From contig NZ_FOBO01000001.1 in assembly GCF_900109855.1 (NCBI RefSeq), forward strand, positions 1-64,000: DNA of 64,000 nucleotides, read 5' to 3'. Below are positions 8,940 through 17,712 of this stretch, piece after piece. The translations under genes were made by a program, and so were the position numbers. Source of the DNA: Roseovarius tolerans. Lineage in GTDB: Bacteria; Pseudomonadota; Alphaproteobacteria; Rhodobacterales; Rhodobacteraceae. How positions within the stretch are numbered: the first letter of the stretch is position 1; every line of letters starts with the position of its first letter. The notes below the pieces were generated by a model. That model was not told the DNA's origin and searched no databases. It was given only the letters and a program-made list of their open reading frames with translations.

Positions 8940-9042
8940 GGGCGCGTCTCCTTGGCTGGGTCGCGCGCAGATATGGCAGGGGCCGCGCGGTTTGGCCAGC
9001 CGTGGGATTCGAGTATTTTCGCCATAAAGAAACGGGAAGGCG

Positions 9043-9546
9043 TCAGTCGCGATGCGGACGCACGATGTGGTAGTCGCCGCTCAGATAGGTCAGCGGACGC
9101 TCGCCGGTATTGCTGAGCCGGGTGACCTGTCCGATGCAGATCGCGTGGCTGCCATGGATCATCCGTTCGGTGAGCGTGCAGGAAAAGGCGGTGGCGCGCG
9201 GCAGGATGGGGCCATGCGCGTCGGCCTCGAAGGACAGCCCGGCAAACCGGTCCTCGGCATTGTCGGGCGAGGGCCCGGCAAAGGCGCGGGCCACTTCGAC
9301 AGCATGTTCCGGCAGGATATTCACGCAAAAGGCGCGGTTTTCGGCCACGGTGGAGGCGATCCGGCTGTCGGTGCGCAGACAGACCAGAACCGAGGGCGGA
9401 TCGGCCGAGAGCGAGGTGAAGGCGCTTACGGTCGCGCCTGCACGCCCTGCAGGACCGTCGGTCGTGACCACGGTGACGGTGCTTGCGACCTGCCGCATGG
9501 CCGCAAGGAATGCGTCACGTTCCACGCTCGGGGTCTCTTGGGTCAC
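9043..9546 (-). CDS. Flavin reductase family protein (FMN-binding split barrel)
   Basis: 167 residues with the flavin-reductase pattern: VASTVTVVTTDGPAGRAGATVSAFTS-like start segment, LSADPPSVLVCL for flavin contact, and the C-terminal GSHAICIGQV followed by PLTYLSGDYH. Enzymes of this type supply reduced FMN to two-component monooxygenases. No monooxygenase partner is adjacent, so the partner is unknown. Confidence 0.85.
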   Translation of the reverse strand: MTQETPSVERDAFLAAMRQVASTVTVVTTDGPAGRAGATVSAFTSLSADPPSVLVCLRTDSRIASTVAENRAFCVNILPEHAVEVARAFAGPSPDNAEDRFAGLSFEADAHGPILPRATAFSCTLTERMIHGSHAICIGQVTRLSNTGERPLTYLSGDYHIVRPHRD

Positions 9547-9670
9547 GCGTCTCTCCTCGAACTGGGGTCAGGCCTTTGGGTAGCGATGAAACAGGGCGGG
9601 GTAAAGACGTCACCGCGACGGCGCAGGTAGCGCGGGGTGCACCGCATTCCAACCGCAAATCCGCAGCTTG

Positions 9671-9707
9671 GATGAAAAACGCCACGCGAAGTTTCCCTCG
9701 CGTGGCG
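9671..9707 (-). terminator. Rho-independent terminator of dctPQM
   Basis: Stem CGCCACGCGA / TCGCGTGGCG (10 bp, loop AGTTTCCC) at 9680-9707, followed in the minus direction by GTTTTTCATC. It lies 23 bases past the dctM stop. Confidence 0.85.
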
Positions 9708-9729
9708 GATGACGCACGGTCTGTTCGCG

Positions 9730-11106
9730 TCAGTTGGTTATGATCTCCGGCCCCATGAAGGTGTTGGGCAGGAAGGTCGATAGCCACGGGATATAGGTGA
9801 CCATGATCAGGAACACGAAGAGCACCGCAAGGAAGGGCAGGGCGGCACGCACCACGGCCATCATCGGCATGCCCGCCACGCCGGAAGTGACGAAGAGGTT
9901 GAGCCCCACGGGCGGCGTGATCATCCCGATTTCCATGTTCACCACCATGATGATGCCGAGGTGAATGGGGTCGATGCCAAGCTCGATGGCGATCGGAAAG
10001 ACCAGTGGCGCCACGATCACCAAGAGGCCCGAGGGCTCCATGAACTGCCCGCCGATGAGCAGGATCACGTTGACCACGATCAGGAACATCACCGGGCCGA
10101 AGCCCGCCCCGAGCATCGCGTTGGCGATGCTTTGCGGGATCTGTTCGTCGGTCAGCACGTGTTTCAGGATCAGTGCGTTGGCGATGACGAAAAGCAGCGT
10201 CACCGTCAGCCTGCCCGCCTCGAACAGCGTTTTCTTGGTGTCGGGGTGGACAAAGGCGGTGATGAGCGCGTGCGGCTTGCGCAAGAGGCTCGTGTTCTTG
10301 CCGTCGCCGGTGGTGGCGAGCGGCCCCATGTCGCGGTAGATGAAGCAGGCGATGAAGAAGGAATAGACTGCCGCCACCGCCGCGGCCTCTGTGGGCGTGA
10401 AGATGCCGCCATAGATGCCGCCCAGGATGATTACGATCAGGAACAGGCCCCAGCCCGCCTCGCGGCCCGAGGCCCAGATTTCACCCCAGCCCTGCCAGTC
10501 GCCCTTTGGCAGGTCGCGGATCTTGGCGATGACATAGATCGTGGTCATCAGCATGAATCCCGCGAGCAGGCCCGGGATGACCCCCGCAAGGAACATCCGC
10601 CCCACCGACACATCGACCGAGGCGGCATAGACCACCATCACGATGGAGGGCGGAATGAGGATGCCGAGCGTGCCGGCGTTACAGATCACACCGGCGGCGA
10701 ATTCCTTGGTATAACCGACCTGACGCATGCCCGCGATGACGATCGTGCCGATGGCCACAACGGTCGCGGGGGACGACCCCGACAGTGCGGCGAAGAGCAT
10801 GCAGGCAAAGACCCCCGCAATCGCCAGTCCGCCCGGCAGGTGCCCGACGCAGGCGATGGAGAAGCGGATGATCCGCTGTGCCACGCCGCCCGTGGTCATG
10901 AAGGCCGAAGCGAGGATGAAGAACGGGATCGCGAGCAGGGTGTAGTGGCCGACGAAGGCTTCGAGCAGGGTGCCTGCGACCGAGGCGAGTGAACTTTCGG
11001 AATAGATCAGCAGGAAGATGGTCGAGCTGAGGCCGAGCGAAATGGCGATCGGCACGCCGATCAGCAGAAGCCCGATCACCATGGAAAAGAGCAGGACGAC
11101 ATCCAT
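9730..11106 (-). CDS. dctM: TRAP transporter large permease (DctM type)
   Basis: 458 residues, about 12 hydrophobic segments from the N-terminus (VVLLFSMVIGLLLIGVPIAI) to the end. This is the ion-coupled translocating subunit of a tripartite ATP-independent periplasmic transporter in the inner membrane. The motif GSSPATVVAIGTI and the later repeat-like MVVNMEIGMITPPVGLNLF are typical of the family. A hydrophilic insertion of about 35 residues near 265-300 (FIYRDMGPLATTGDGKNTS) is present. The start overlaps the dctQ stop by one base, so the two are translationally coupled. A terminator follows. Confidence 0.92.
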   Translation of the reverse strand: MDVVLLFSMVIGLLLIGVPIAISLGLSSTIFLLIYSESSLASVAGTLLEAFVGHYTLLAIPFFILASAFMTTGGVAQRIIRFSIACVGHLPGGLAIAGVFACMLFAALSGSSPATVVAIGTIVIAGMRQVGYTKEFAAGVICNAGTLGILIPPSIVMVVYAASVDVSVGRMFLAGVIPGLLAGFMLMTTIYVIAKIRDLPKGDWQGWGEIWASGREAGWGLFLIVIILGGIYGGIFTPTEAAAVAAVYSFFIACFIYRDMGPLATTGDGKNTSLLRKPHALITAFVHPDTKKTLFEAGRLTVTLLFVIANALILKHVLTDEQIPQSIANAMLGAGFGPVMFLIVVNVILLIGGQFMEPSGLLVIVAPLVFPIAIELGIDPIHLGIIMVVNMEIGMITPPVGLNLFVTSGVAGMPMMAVVRAALPFLAVLFVFLIMVTYIPWLSTFLPNTFMGPEIITN

Positions 11107-11786
11107 CAGTTGGATCCTCCCTGCTCGTCGCGCGCATGTCCGGCGCGGATCTCGTCAAGCTCGTCCTCGACCTCGTGGCTGGCGACCAGACGATCCACAT
11201 CGCCGCGCCAGATCGCGACGGCCACTTGCGAAAAGCGCAGCACGAGCAGCAGTGCGGAGATCGGCAGCACGATATAGGGAACGACCTTGGGCAGTTTCTC
11301 GTAGGTTTCGCCGTAGTTGATCATGTCCTCCAGAAAACGGAAGACGCCGACCATCGGCACGTCCTGCACCTCGTAGAAGCTCTGGCTGCGGGCGCTCATG
11401 TCGAAGCCTGTCGGGAACCAGCGCCCCGAGGTGGGGGGCAGATCGGCAAAGACCGCCCAGTAATCGTAGCAGCCCTTGAGCAGCAGCAGTGAAAACATGA
11501 GGCACGCCGCGACCGAGATCAGCGCAAGCACGCGGCGCGCGGGTGGCGACACCATGTTTAGGATCGCGTCCACCCCCAGATGCGCGTGTTTCTTGACCGC
11601 GTAGGAGGCCCCCAGAAGCACCAGCCAGCCGAACATGAACACCGTCAGTTCCAATGCCCAGAGGATATTCGAGTTGAATACGTAGCGCGTCACCACATTG
11701 GCGAAGGTGATGAGTGTCATCAGTCCGAGCAGCGCGGCGATCACCGTCTCCTCGATCTGGTCGATTAGCCCAGTCTTGTGCTGCAT
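11106..11786 (-). CDS. dctQ: TRAP transporter small permease (DctQ type)
   Basis: 226 residues from ATG 11786 (MQHKTGLIDQIEE); the upstream 17 codons of the open frame are unlikely. Four membrane segments are expected: TVIAALLGLMTLITFANVV, ALELTVFMFGWLVLLGASY, VLALISVAACLMFSLLLL and a C-terminal one near YIVLPISALLLVLRF. The 226-residue length is above the usual 160-200 because of a loop (about 120-175) between segments 3 and 4, as in R. capsulatus DctQ-like proteins. It forms the membrane complex with DctM. Confidence 0.9.
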   Translation of the reverse strand: MQHKTGLIDQIEETVIAALLGLMTLITFANVVTRYVFNSNILWALELTVFMFGWLVLLGASYAVKKHAHLGVDAILNMVSPPARRVLALISVAACLMFSLLLLKGCYDYWAVFADLPPTSGRWFPTGFDMSARSQSFYEVQDVPMVGVFRFLEDMINYGETYEKLPKVVPYIVLPISALLLVLRFSQVAVAIWRGDVDRLVASHEVEDELDEIRAGHARDEQGGSN

Positions 11787-11825
11787 CGTCCCGGTTCCCT
11801 GATCTTGCAGAAGTCTGTTGCAGGT

Positions 11826-11850
11826 CGGGCGGGCCACGGGGGCCCGCCCG
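11826..11850 (-). promoter_or_regulatory. Stem-loop between dctP and dctQ
   Basis: Perfect 10-bp stem CGGGCGGGCC / GGCCCGCCCG with a 5-nt loop in the 114-base gap after dctP. No T run follows. Such stems commonly stabilise the upstream mRNA or partly stop transcription so that the binding protein exceeds the permeases. A similar stem sits after the ABC binding protein at 45089. Confidence 0.65.
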
Positions 11851-11900
11851 ATACTGATACCGATGCCCCGATGATCCGGGGCGGCACCGTCAATGCAGGT

Positions 11901-12902
11901 TTACGAGCTGCTGTTCGAAGCGACGGCCGCGTCGATATTCTCGGCACCGACATCGCCCTCGAACTGCTCCCAGACGGGCTTCATCGTCTCGACCCATTTC
12001 TCGCGCTGCTCGGGCGTCAGCTGACGCACCACGCCGCCGGCGTCGATGATCGCCTGCTTGGCGTCCTGATTGACCTTGGAGGACTCGCTGTTGCGGGTCT
12101 CGGTCACTTCGGCGACAATAGTCAGGAACTGATCGCGCACATCCGCATCAAGGCTGTCGAGCCAGTCGACGCTGGTCACCAACAGGTAGTCGATGATGCC
12201 GTGATTGGTCTCGGTGATGCCGTCCTGCACCTCGAAGAACTTCTTGCCGTAGATGTTGGACCAGGTGTTTTCCTGCCCGTCCACAACGCCCTGCTGCAGC
12301 GCACCGTAGACCTCGGAAAAGGCCATCTTCTGCGGGCTGCCGCCGATCGCTTCCATCTGTGCGACGAGAACGTCCGAGGACTGAACGCGGAACTTCAGGC
12401 CCTCGGCATCCGACGGTTCCAGCAGCGGCACGTTGGCAGACATCTGCTTCATGCCGTTGTGCCAGTAGGCGAGGCCCTGAAGGCCGCGGCGCTGCATGCT
12501 GTCGAGCATCGCCTGACCGGTCTCGGAGGCCTGGAAGCGGTCGACCGCATTCACGTCCGAGAACAAAAAGGGCAGGTCGAAGAGGCGGAACTGCTTGGTG
12601 AACTTCTCGAATTTCGAGAGGCTCGGTGCGGCAAGTTGCACGTCGCCCTGCAGCATCGACTCGAGCACCTTGTCGTCATTGTAGAGCGTGGAGTTCGGAT
12701 AGACCTCCATGCACATTGTGCCGTTCATCTCTTCGTTGACGCGGCTTTCCAGCATCGACGCGGCGATGCCCTTGGGGTGCTTGTCGGTGTTGGTGACGTG
12801 GCTGAACTTGACGACGATCTCTCCATCGTCACAGGCGGCCATCGCGGCGCCTGCGCCAACGGTCAGGGCCATTGCCGATACGGCAGCGGTCAGGAATTTC
12901 AT
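11901..12902 (-). CDS. dctP: TRAP transporter solute-binding protein, DctP family
   Basis: 333 residues with a signal peptide (MKFLTAAVSAMALTVGAGAAMA, cleavage near residue 22-23). The mature part follows DctP closely in pattern: VVKFSHVTNTDKHPKG, MEVYPNSTLYND, LAAPSLSKFEKF, FDLPFLF, AYWHNGMKQMSAN, KFRVQSSDVL with the substrate-anchoring Arg, and MAFSEVYGALQQGVVDGQEN. This is the C4-dicarboxylate (DctP) branch, so malate, succinate or fumarate are the likely ligands. The dctBD genes next door support this. It is the first gene of the operon; two operators lie 190-240 bases upstream. Confidence 0.9.
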   Translation of the reverse strand: MKFLTAAVSAMALTVGAGAAMAACDDGEIVVKFSHVTNTDKHPKGIAASMLESRVNEEMNGTMCMEVYPNSTLYNDDKVLESMLQGDVQLAAPSLSKFEKFTKQFRLFDLPFLFSDVNAVDRFQASETGQAMLDSMQRRGLQGLAYWHNGMKQMSANVPLLEPSDAEGLKFRVQSSDVLVAQMEAIGGSPQKMAFSEVYGALQQGVVDGQENTWSNIYGKKFFEVQDGITETNHGIIDYLLVTSVDWLDSLDADVRDQFLTIVAEVTETRNSESSKVNQDAKQAIIDAGGVVRQLTPEQREKWVETMKPVWEQFEGDVGAENIDAAVASNSSS

Positions 12903-13094
12903 GTTGGTCTCCTCCCATGGATTTTTGTAGGTTCCGAAACGCCCGGTTCGGGGCGCGGTGACGCTATGGTGAGAGAATCACGCGCGCCGCTCAAGGCTTG
13001 CGTGATTTTAGGGCGCGCTGCCTGATTTTTGGCCTTATATCAGGTGTTTGCAGGGCAATTTTCACATGGCCGCTTTGCGCCTGCAGCATAGCTT

Positions 13095-13143
13095 GTGCGG
13101 TAATCCGCACGTGGCCTTGGGGGCTTGTGCGGATTTCCGCACA
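13095..13143. promoter_or_regulatory. Two DctD-like palindromic operators upstream of dctP
   Basis: Site 1 is GTGCGG-TAAT-CCGCAC at 13095-13110 and site 2 is TGTGCGG-ATTT-CCGCACA at 13126-13143. Their centres are 32 bases apart, three helical turns, so dimers would sit on the same DNA face. The design (tandem inverted repeats upstream of a dicarboxylate transport gene) is that of DctD activator sites. They lie in the 254-base gap between the dctD stop and the dctP start. No -24/-12 sigma-54 element (GG-N10-GC) was found between them and dctP. Confidence 0.75.
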
Positions 13144-13156
13144 GGTTGGGCGTGGA

Positions 13157-14386
13157 TCAGCGGCGGTAATCCTCGGGGCGAATCCCGTAGCGCGCCAGCT
13201 TGTCGTAGAAGGTCTTGCGCGGCAGCTTGAGCGCCTGCGCGGCTTGCGCTGCGCGCCCGTTCTGCCGCCCGAGGGCCGCGACCAGCAGCGAGCGTTCCAC
13301 CCGCGCCATCTGTTCCGTGAGCCCGAGTTCCGCCGCTTCCGCCGCGTTGTCGGGCATGCCCAGCACGAAGCGCATCGCCGCGGACATCAGCGAGCGGGCG
13401 TTACCGGGCCAATCCTGCGCCATGAGTGCTGCGAGGTGATCGGGGCTGATTTCGGGGGACGAGAGCCCGGCCTGCTCGGCCGCCTGTGCGACGTAGTGGC
13501 GAAAGAGGACGGGTATATCCTCGGGCCGCTCCGACAGGGCCGGGATGCGCACGCGCAGCACCTCCAGCCGGTAGAAGAGATCGGCGTTGAAGCGCCCTTC
13601 GGCGGCGGCCTGCCCGAGATTGGCGGTGCTGCCCGCAATGAGCCGCGCCTCGCCCCCCGGGTCGAGCCGTTCGAGCAGCGCATACTGGCTCGCCGTGGGC
13701 AGAGCCAAGATCTCGTCGAGGAAGAGATTGCCGCCTGCCGTCTGCGCATAGGCGGTCTCGAGCGCCTGTGGATCGAGCCCCGCCGCCGCGCGCTTGACGA
13801 AAGGGCCACTCGCGCCTTGCGACATCAGGTGGATGACCTCGGCCACCTTGGACACGCCTGCGCCGGGTGGGCCGGTGACCAGCACTTCGGTGCCCGCGCG
13901 CGCCGCCTGCCGCACGGTCTGGCGCATGTCCTCTGCCAGTTGCGAGGTGCCGAACAGCATGCGCGCCGCCGGGTCGCCGGTTTCAAGCTGCGCCTTCAGG
14001 CGGCGGTTCTCCAGTACCAGACGCCGGTTCTTGAGCGCGCGGTCCAACACCGGGATCAGCTGATCCGGTGCGCAGGGCTTTTCAAGGAAATCGAAGGCGC
14101 CTTCGCCCATGGCCTTGACCGCCATCGGGATGTCGCCTTCGCCGGTCAGCAGGATCACCGGCAATTCATCATCCAAGGCGCGGGTATAGCTGAGCAGGTG
14201 AAACCCGTCGCGCCCCGGCATGCGGATATCCGACAGGATCACGCCGGAAAAATCGGGCGCGATATGGTCCTTGGCCTCGATGAAGGAGCCGACGGCGCGC
14301 ACCCGGTATTCGGCCAGTTCCAGCGTCTGTGTCAGCGCCTCGCGGACCGGGCGGTCGTCATCCACCACAAGCACCTCGCCGCTCAT
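13157..14386 (-). CDS. dctD: DctD-type response regulator lacking GAFTGA
   Basis: 409 residues from ATG 14386, which overlaps the dctB stop as ATGA. The receiver domain has the acidic pocket DDD (9-11) and phospho-acceptor Asp53 in LSDIRMPGRDG. The AAA+ domain is degenerate: the Walker A region reads GPPGAGVSK (172-180), with Val where the catalytic Lys should be, and the segment between PFVKRAAAG and GGNLFLDEI is about 20-25 residues too short, removing the GAFTGA loop that contacts sigma-54. A Fis-type helix-turn-helix closes the protein (GRAAQAAQALKLPRKTFY). It therefore resembles R. capsulatus NtrC, which activates sigma-70 polymerase. Its targets are probably the two operators just downstream, in front of dctP. 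Confidence 0.88.
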   Translation of the reverse strand: MSGEVLVVDDDRPVREALTQTLELAEYRVRAVGSFIEAKDHIAPDFSGVILSDIRMPGRDGFHLLSYTRALDDELPVILLTGEGDIPMAVKAMGEGAFDFLEKPCAPDQLIPVLDRALKNRRLVLENRRLKAQLETGDPAARMLFGTSQLAEDMRQTVRQAARAGTEVLVTGPPGAGVSKVAEVIHLMSQGASGPFVKRAAAGLDPQALETAYAQTAGGNLFLDEILALPTASQYALLERLDPGGEARLIAGSTANLGQAAAEGRFNADLFYRLEVLRVRIPALSERPEDIPVLFRHYVAQAAEQAGLSSPEISPDHLAALMAQDWPGNARSLMSAAMRFVLGMPDNAAEAAELGLTEQMARVERSLLVAALGRQNGRAAQAAQALKLPRKTFYDKLARYGIRPEDYRR

Positions 14387-16143
14387 GCCGCACCCTCCTG
14401 TTGCTCTGTCCATGGCTCCAGCTCGACGGTGAATTCCGCGCCGCGCGAGGTGTTGGCCCCGGTGATCTTGCCGCCGAAACTCTGGACGAGGCCATAGGAG
14501 ATCGAGAGGCCCAGCCCCATGCCGTCGCCCGCGCCGACGAGTTTCGTGGAATAGAACGGGTCGAAAATCTTTTCCGGCTCCTCGATGCCGGGCCCGGTAT
14601 CAGACAGACGCAGCGTGACCGGCGCACCGTCGGTGAGGGTGATCGAGAGGCGGCGCGCGTCGCTTTCGGACATGGCATCGGCGGCGTTGGTGATGAGGTT
14701 GAGCACGACCTGGCCAAGCCGCACATCGCCGCCGCGCACGGGTACCGGATGCGCGGGGGGCTGCCAGTCCACCTCTATGCCATCGCTGGCCAGTCGCTCG
14801 CCAGTCATCTCGAGTGCGGTTTGCACCACCTGCACCATATCGACGCGGGTCACCGGTTCATTCTCGTTGCGCACGAAGGCGCGCAGGTTGCGGATGATGC
14901 GGCTCATCCGGTGGGCCATCTCGTCGATGCGGGTGAGGTTCTCGGCGGCCTTCTCGGGTGTGCCGCGTTGCAGGAACGCGCCGCCATTGGCGGCGAATTG
15001 CCGGATCGCCATCAGCGGCTGGTTGAGTTCGTGGCTGATCCCGGCGCTCATCTTGCCAAGCGCGCTGAGCTTGCCAGCCTGCACCAGTTCAGCCTGTGCG
15101 CGGCGCAGTGCGGCCTCGGCCTCCTGCCGCTCGCGGATTTCGCGGCGCAGGGCGAGGTTGGTCTCGGTGAGGCTTGCCGTGCGGTCGGCCACGCGCCGCT
15201 CTAGCTCGGCATTGGCGCGGGCCAGCGTGCGGCGGCGTTCCTGCGCAAAGAGCAGCAGCGCGCCGAAAAACAAGAGCATCCCGCCCACGGCACCGGCCTG
15301 CAACATCGCGATGCGCCGCGCCGGGGCCACATCGACCAGTGCGGCCCCGGTCATGCCGATCCGCGGCAGCGCCTCGCTCACCTGTAGCGCGCGGCGCGGC
15401 AGGTAGGGGCCAAGGTCGATCTGCCAGATTTCATGCGGGCCGCTGCGGTTTTGTGCAAAGCGGATCGGTGCGCCACCGGGCGGCACCAGCTGCGCCGCGC
15501 CGGGCACCTTGCCCCAGCCCAGCAGTTCGGAGCGGTTGGACATGAAGACGCGGCCCGCCTCATCCACCAGGAACACGGCCGTCTGCAAGCCGCGCCAACC
15601 AAATTCTACATTCTCGGCATTGGCCACGCTGATCAACGCCCCGTTCACCCTGCCATCAGCCCCGAACGAGGGGGCGGCGAACTGAAATATCCGGCTGTCG
15701 CCTGCAGGCTGCATGGCATGGGTCGTGCCAAGCGCGCCGTCCATTGCACGGGCAAAGGCGGCAGAGCCGGTCAGGTTCTGCGGAAGGGCACCGCGCGTGC
15801 CTGCCAGAAGATTTCCGGCGGCGTCGACAAAGTAGAGACCGGCAGCCCCGGTCCGGTCCGCCGATGCGGTCAGCAGGCGATTGGCCGCCGCTTCCTGATG
15901 CGGCACGCTCGATCCGGTCAGAACCGTGAGCGTCGGGTGATCGGCCAGGGCCACCGCCTGATCGCGGTAGCGTTGCAGGTCCGAGACCAGCCCGCCCAAA
16001 ACCAGTGACATATCCGCCGTGCCCCGGCGCGAGAGCGCGTCGAGCGCCTGACTGTAGCCGTATTTCCACACAGAGCCGGTGATCAGGGCGACGACCAGCA
16101 GAATGGGAAGCACCAGCATGATGCGGGGGGCAGCGCGGAACAT
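14383..16143 (-). CDS. dctB: DctB-type sensor histidine kinase
   Basis: 586 residues from ATG 16143; this start leaves a clean gap to yqgE and begins with the first membrane helix (IMLVLPILLVVALITGSVW). A long periplasmic sensor region (about 35-285) of double-PAS type follows, then TM2 (GAVGGMLLFFGALLLFAQE), a coiled-coil linker (ARANAELERRVADRTASL), the H box GISHELNQPLMAI and the ATPase motifs NLITNAADAM, DTGPGI and GDGMGLGLS. DctB senses dicarboxylates and phosphorylates DctD. The ATGA overlap with dctD supports pairing. Confidence 0.9.
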   Translation of the reverse strand: MFRAAPRIMLVLPILLVVALITGSVWKYGYSQALDALSRRGTADMSLVLGGLVSDLQRYRDQAVALADHPTLTVLTGSSVPHQEAAANRLLTASADRTGAAGLYFVDAAGNLLAGTRGALPQNLTGSAAFARAMDGALGTTHAMQPAGDSRIFQFAAPSFGADGRVNGALISVANAENVEFGWRGLQTAVFLVDEAGRVFMSNRSELLGWGKVPGAAQLVPPGGAPIRFAQNRSGPHEIWQIDLGPYLPRRALQVSEALPRIGMTGAALVDVAPARRIAMLQAGAVGGMLLFFGALLLFAQERRRTLARANAELERRVADRTASLTETNLALRREIRERQEAEAALRRAQAELVQAGKLSALGKMSAGISHELNQPLMAIRQFAANGGAFLQRGTPEKAAENLTRIDEMAHRMSRIIRNLRAFVRNENEPVTRVDMVQVVQTALEMTGERLASDGIEVDWQPPAHPVPVRGGDVRLGQVVLNLITNAADAMSESDARRLSITLTDGAPVTLRLSDTGPGIEEPEKIFDPFYSTKLVGAGDGMGLGLSISYGLVQSFGGKITGANTSRGAEFTVELEPWTEQQEGAA

Positions 16144-16192
16144 GGTCGGTAATCTATCAGCGCGTGACAGATGTTGACCAGCAGCAATCCGC

Positions 16193-16759
16193 TCAGGCGC
16201 GCCCGGCATCGGAGGACAGCATCAGGGACGACACGCCGAGGCGCGACAGGGCGGCCTCCCACTTGTCGGTATCGGCGGTGGCAAAGACCAGATCCTTGTC
16301 GGCCTCGCAGGTCAGCCAGCCATTATCCGCAATCTCGGCCTCGAGTTGACCCGGCCCCCATCCAGCATAGCCAAGCGCAAGGAGCGCATGTGTCGGACCG
16401 CGCCCGTCGGCGAGGTCTTCGAGGATATCGAGCGTCGCGGTCATCGCGAAGGCATCGTCGATATCGAGTGTCGAGATCGCGGAATGATAGCCGTAATCAT
16501 GCAGCACAAAGCCGCGCCCATGTTCCACCGGGCCACCGAAATGCACCGGAAGGTCGCGCAAGTCGGGGCCGGGCGTGATCTCCAGCTGTTCGAGCAGGTC
16601 GCGCATGCGCAATTCCTGTGTCGGTTTGTTGATGATCAGCCCCATCGTGCCGTCCTCGGAATGGGCACAGAGAAACACCACCGCATTGGCAAAGCGGGGA
16701 TCGCCCATTTCGGGCATCGCGATAAGGATTTTTCCTGTCAGATCGGTCGCTTCCGTCAC
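16193..16759 (-). CDS. YqgE/AlgH (UPF0301) family protein
   Basis: 188 residues, one domain. Family patterns are clear: [44 protein letters not shown] and [17 protein letters not shown]. The function is unproven in bacteria generally. It is a cytoplasmic protein, divergent from the DsbD-domain gene starting at 16894. Confidence 0.9.
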   Translation of the reverse strand: MTEATDLTGKILIAMPEMGDPRFANAVVFLCAHSEDGTMGLIINKPTQELRMRDLLEQLEITPGPDLRDLPVHFGGPVEHGRGFVLHDYGYHSAISTLDIDDAFAMTATLDILEDLADGRGPTHALLALGYAGWGPGQLEAEIADNGWLTCEADKDLVFATADTDKWEAALSRLGVSSLMLSSDAGRA

Positions 16760-16893
16760 GTGTTGCCCCTTCTGCTCATGGCCCCAGAATGGGGGCAGGG
16801 ACAGCCCGGTGCAAGACGGGTGTTAAAATCGTGGCAAGATTTCTCTCTTGAATGTGAGTTGGCATTTCCGTCGAAATCCCCCATTTGAAGGAC

Positions 16894-17706
16894 ATGTTCA
16901 AATCCCTGTTCGTGCCTCTCCTGATCGCCGTCATGTCGCTCGCCTCGCCGGGGGCGGCCCAATCTGCCGATGACATGGTCAGCGTCTCGGTGCTGCCGGG
17001 ATGGCAGATGTCCGACGGTCGGCACATGGCCGCGTTGCGGTTTCGCCTCGAGGACGGGTGGAAGACCTATTGGCGCGCGCCGGGTGACGCGGGCATACCG
17101 CCCCGGTTCGACTGGCGCGGGTCGCAAAACCTGTCGCAGGTGGAAATCATCTGGCCCACCCCCGAGCAGACGATAACCAACGGCATGCGCACGATCGGCT
17201 ATACCCATGATCTCGTTTTGCCGGTGCGATTGACGCCGAAACAGGCGAATGTGCCGATCTCGCTGTCGGCTGAGATGGAAATCGGCGTTTGCAGCGATAT
17301 CTGCGTGCCGGTCGAGATCGGCGTTGGGCTGGATCTGCCGCTTGGGTCCGGTGATCGCGATCCGCGCATTACAGCAGCCCTTGCCGCCCGCCCCTACACG
17401 GCAGCGGAGGCGGGCGTCGGGCGGGTCGCCTGTTCGGTCACGCCGATTGCCGGTGGCGGTCTGCGCCTAGTGGCACAGATCGACATGGAGCAGATGGGCG
17501 CACAGGAACTGGTGGTGCTCGAGACCGACAATGCCGACCTCTGGGTTGCGCAGACGAACACCAAGCGCAGTGGCGCCATGTTGCAGGCCGAGACCGAGAT
17601 GCACCATGTCGAGGGGCGCGGCTTCCTGCTGGATCGGTCGGGGTTGCGGCTGACGGTGCTGAGCACGGGCGATGCCGTGGACATCCGGGGCTGTCCCAGC
17701 CCCTGA
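16894..17706 (+). CDS. DsbD N-terminal-like (ScsB-type) periplasmic domain protein
   Basis: 270 residues from ATG 16894; a TTG nine bases upstream is an alternative. A signal peptide (FKSLFVPLLIAVMSLASPGAAQS) is followed by the DsbD alpha-like domain: DGWKTYWRAPGDAGIPPRFDW, IIWPTPEQ and the cysteine pair in GVCSDICVPVE, with further Cys in VACSV and RGCPSP. DsbD/ScsB N-terminal domains pass electrons to periplasmic thiol proteins, but the membrane and thioredoxin domains are absent here, so any redox role needs a partner encoded elsewhere. No good Shine-Dalgarno sequence decides the start. Confidence 0.78.
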   Translation: MFKSLFVPLLIAVMSLASPGAAQSADDMVSVSVLPGWQMSDGRHMAALRFRLEDGWKTYWRAPGDAGIPPRFDWRGSQNLSQVEIIWPTPEQTITNGMRTIGYTHDLVLPVRLTPKQANVPISLSAEMEIGVCSDICVPVEIGVGLDLPLGSGDRDPRITAALAARPYTAAEAGVGRVACSVTPIAGGGLRLVAQIDMEQMGAQELVVLETDNADLWVAQTNTKRSGAMLQAETEMHHVEGRGFLLDRSGLRLTVLSTGDAVDIRGCPSP

Positions 17707-17712
17707 CGCGGC

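Noticed and set aside
12903-13094. A sigma-54 promoter in front of dctP
   Set aside because: No GG-N10-GC element fits; the nearest candidate on the minus strand (GGCCATGTGAAAATTGC) has 13 bases between GG and GC.
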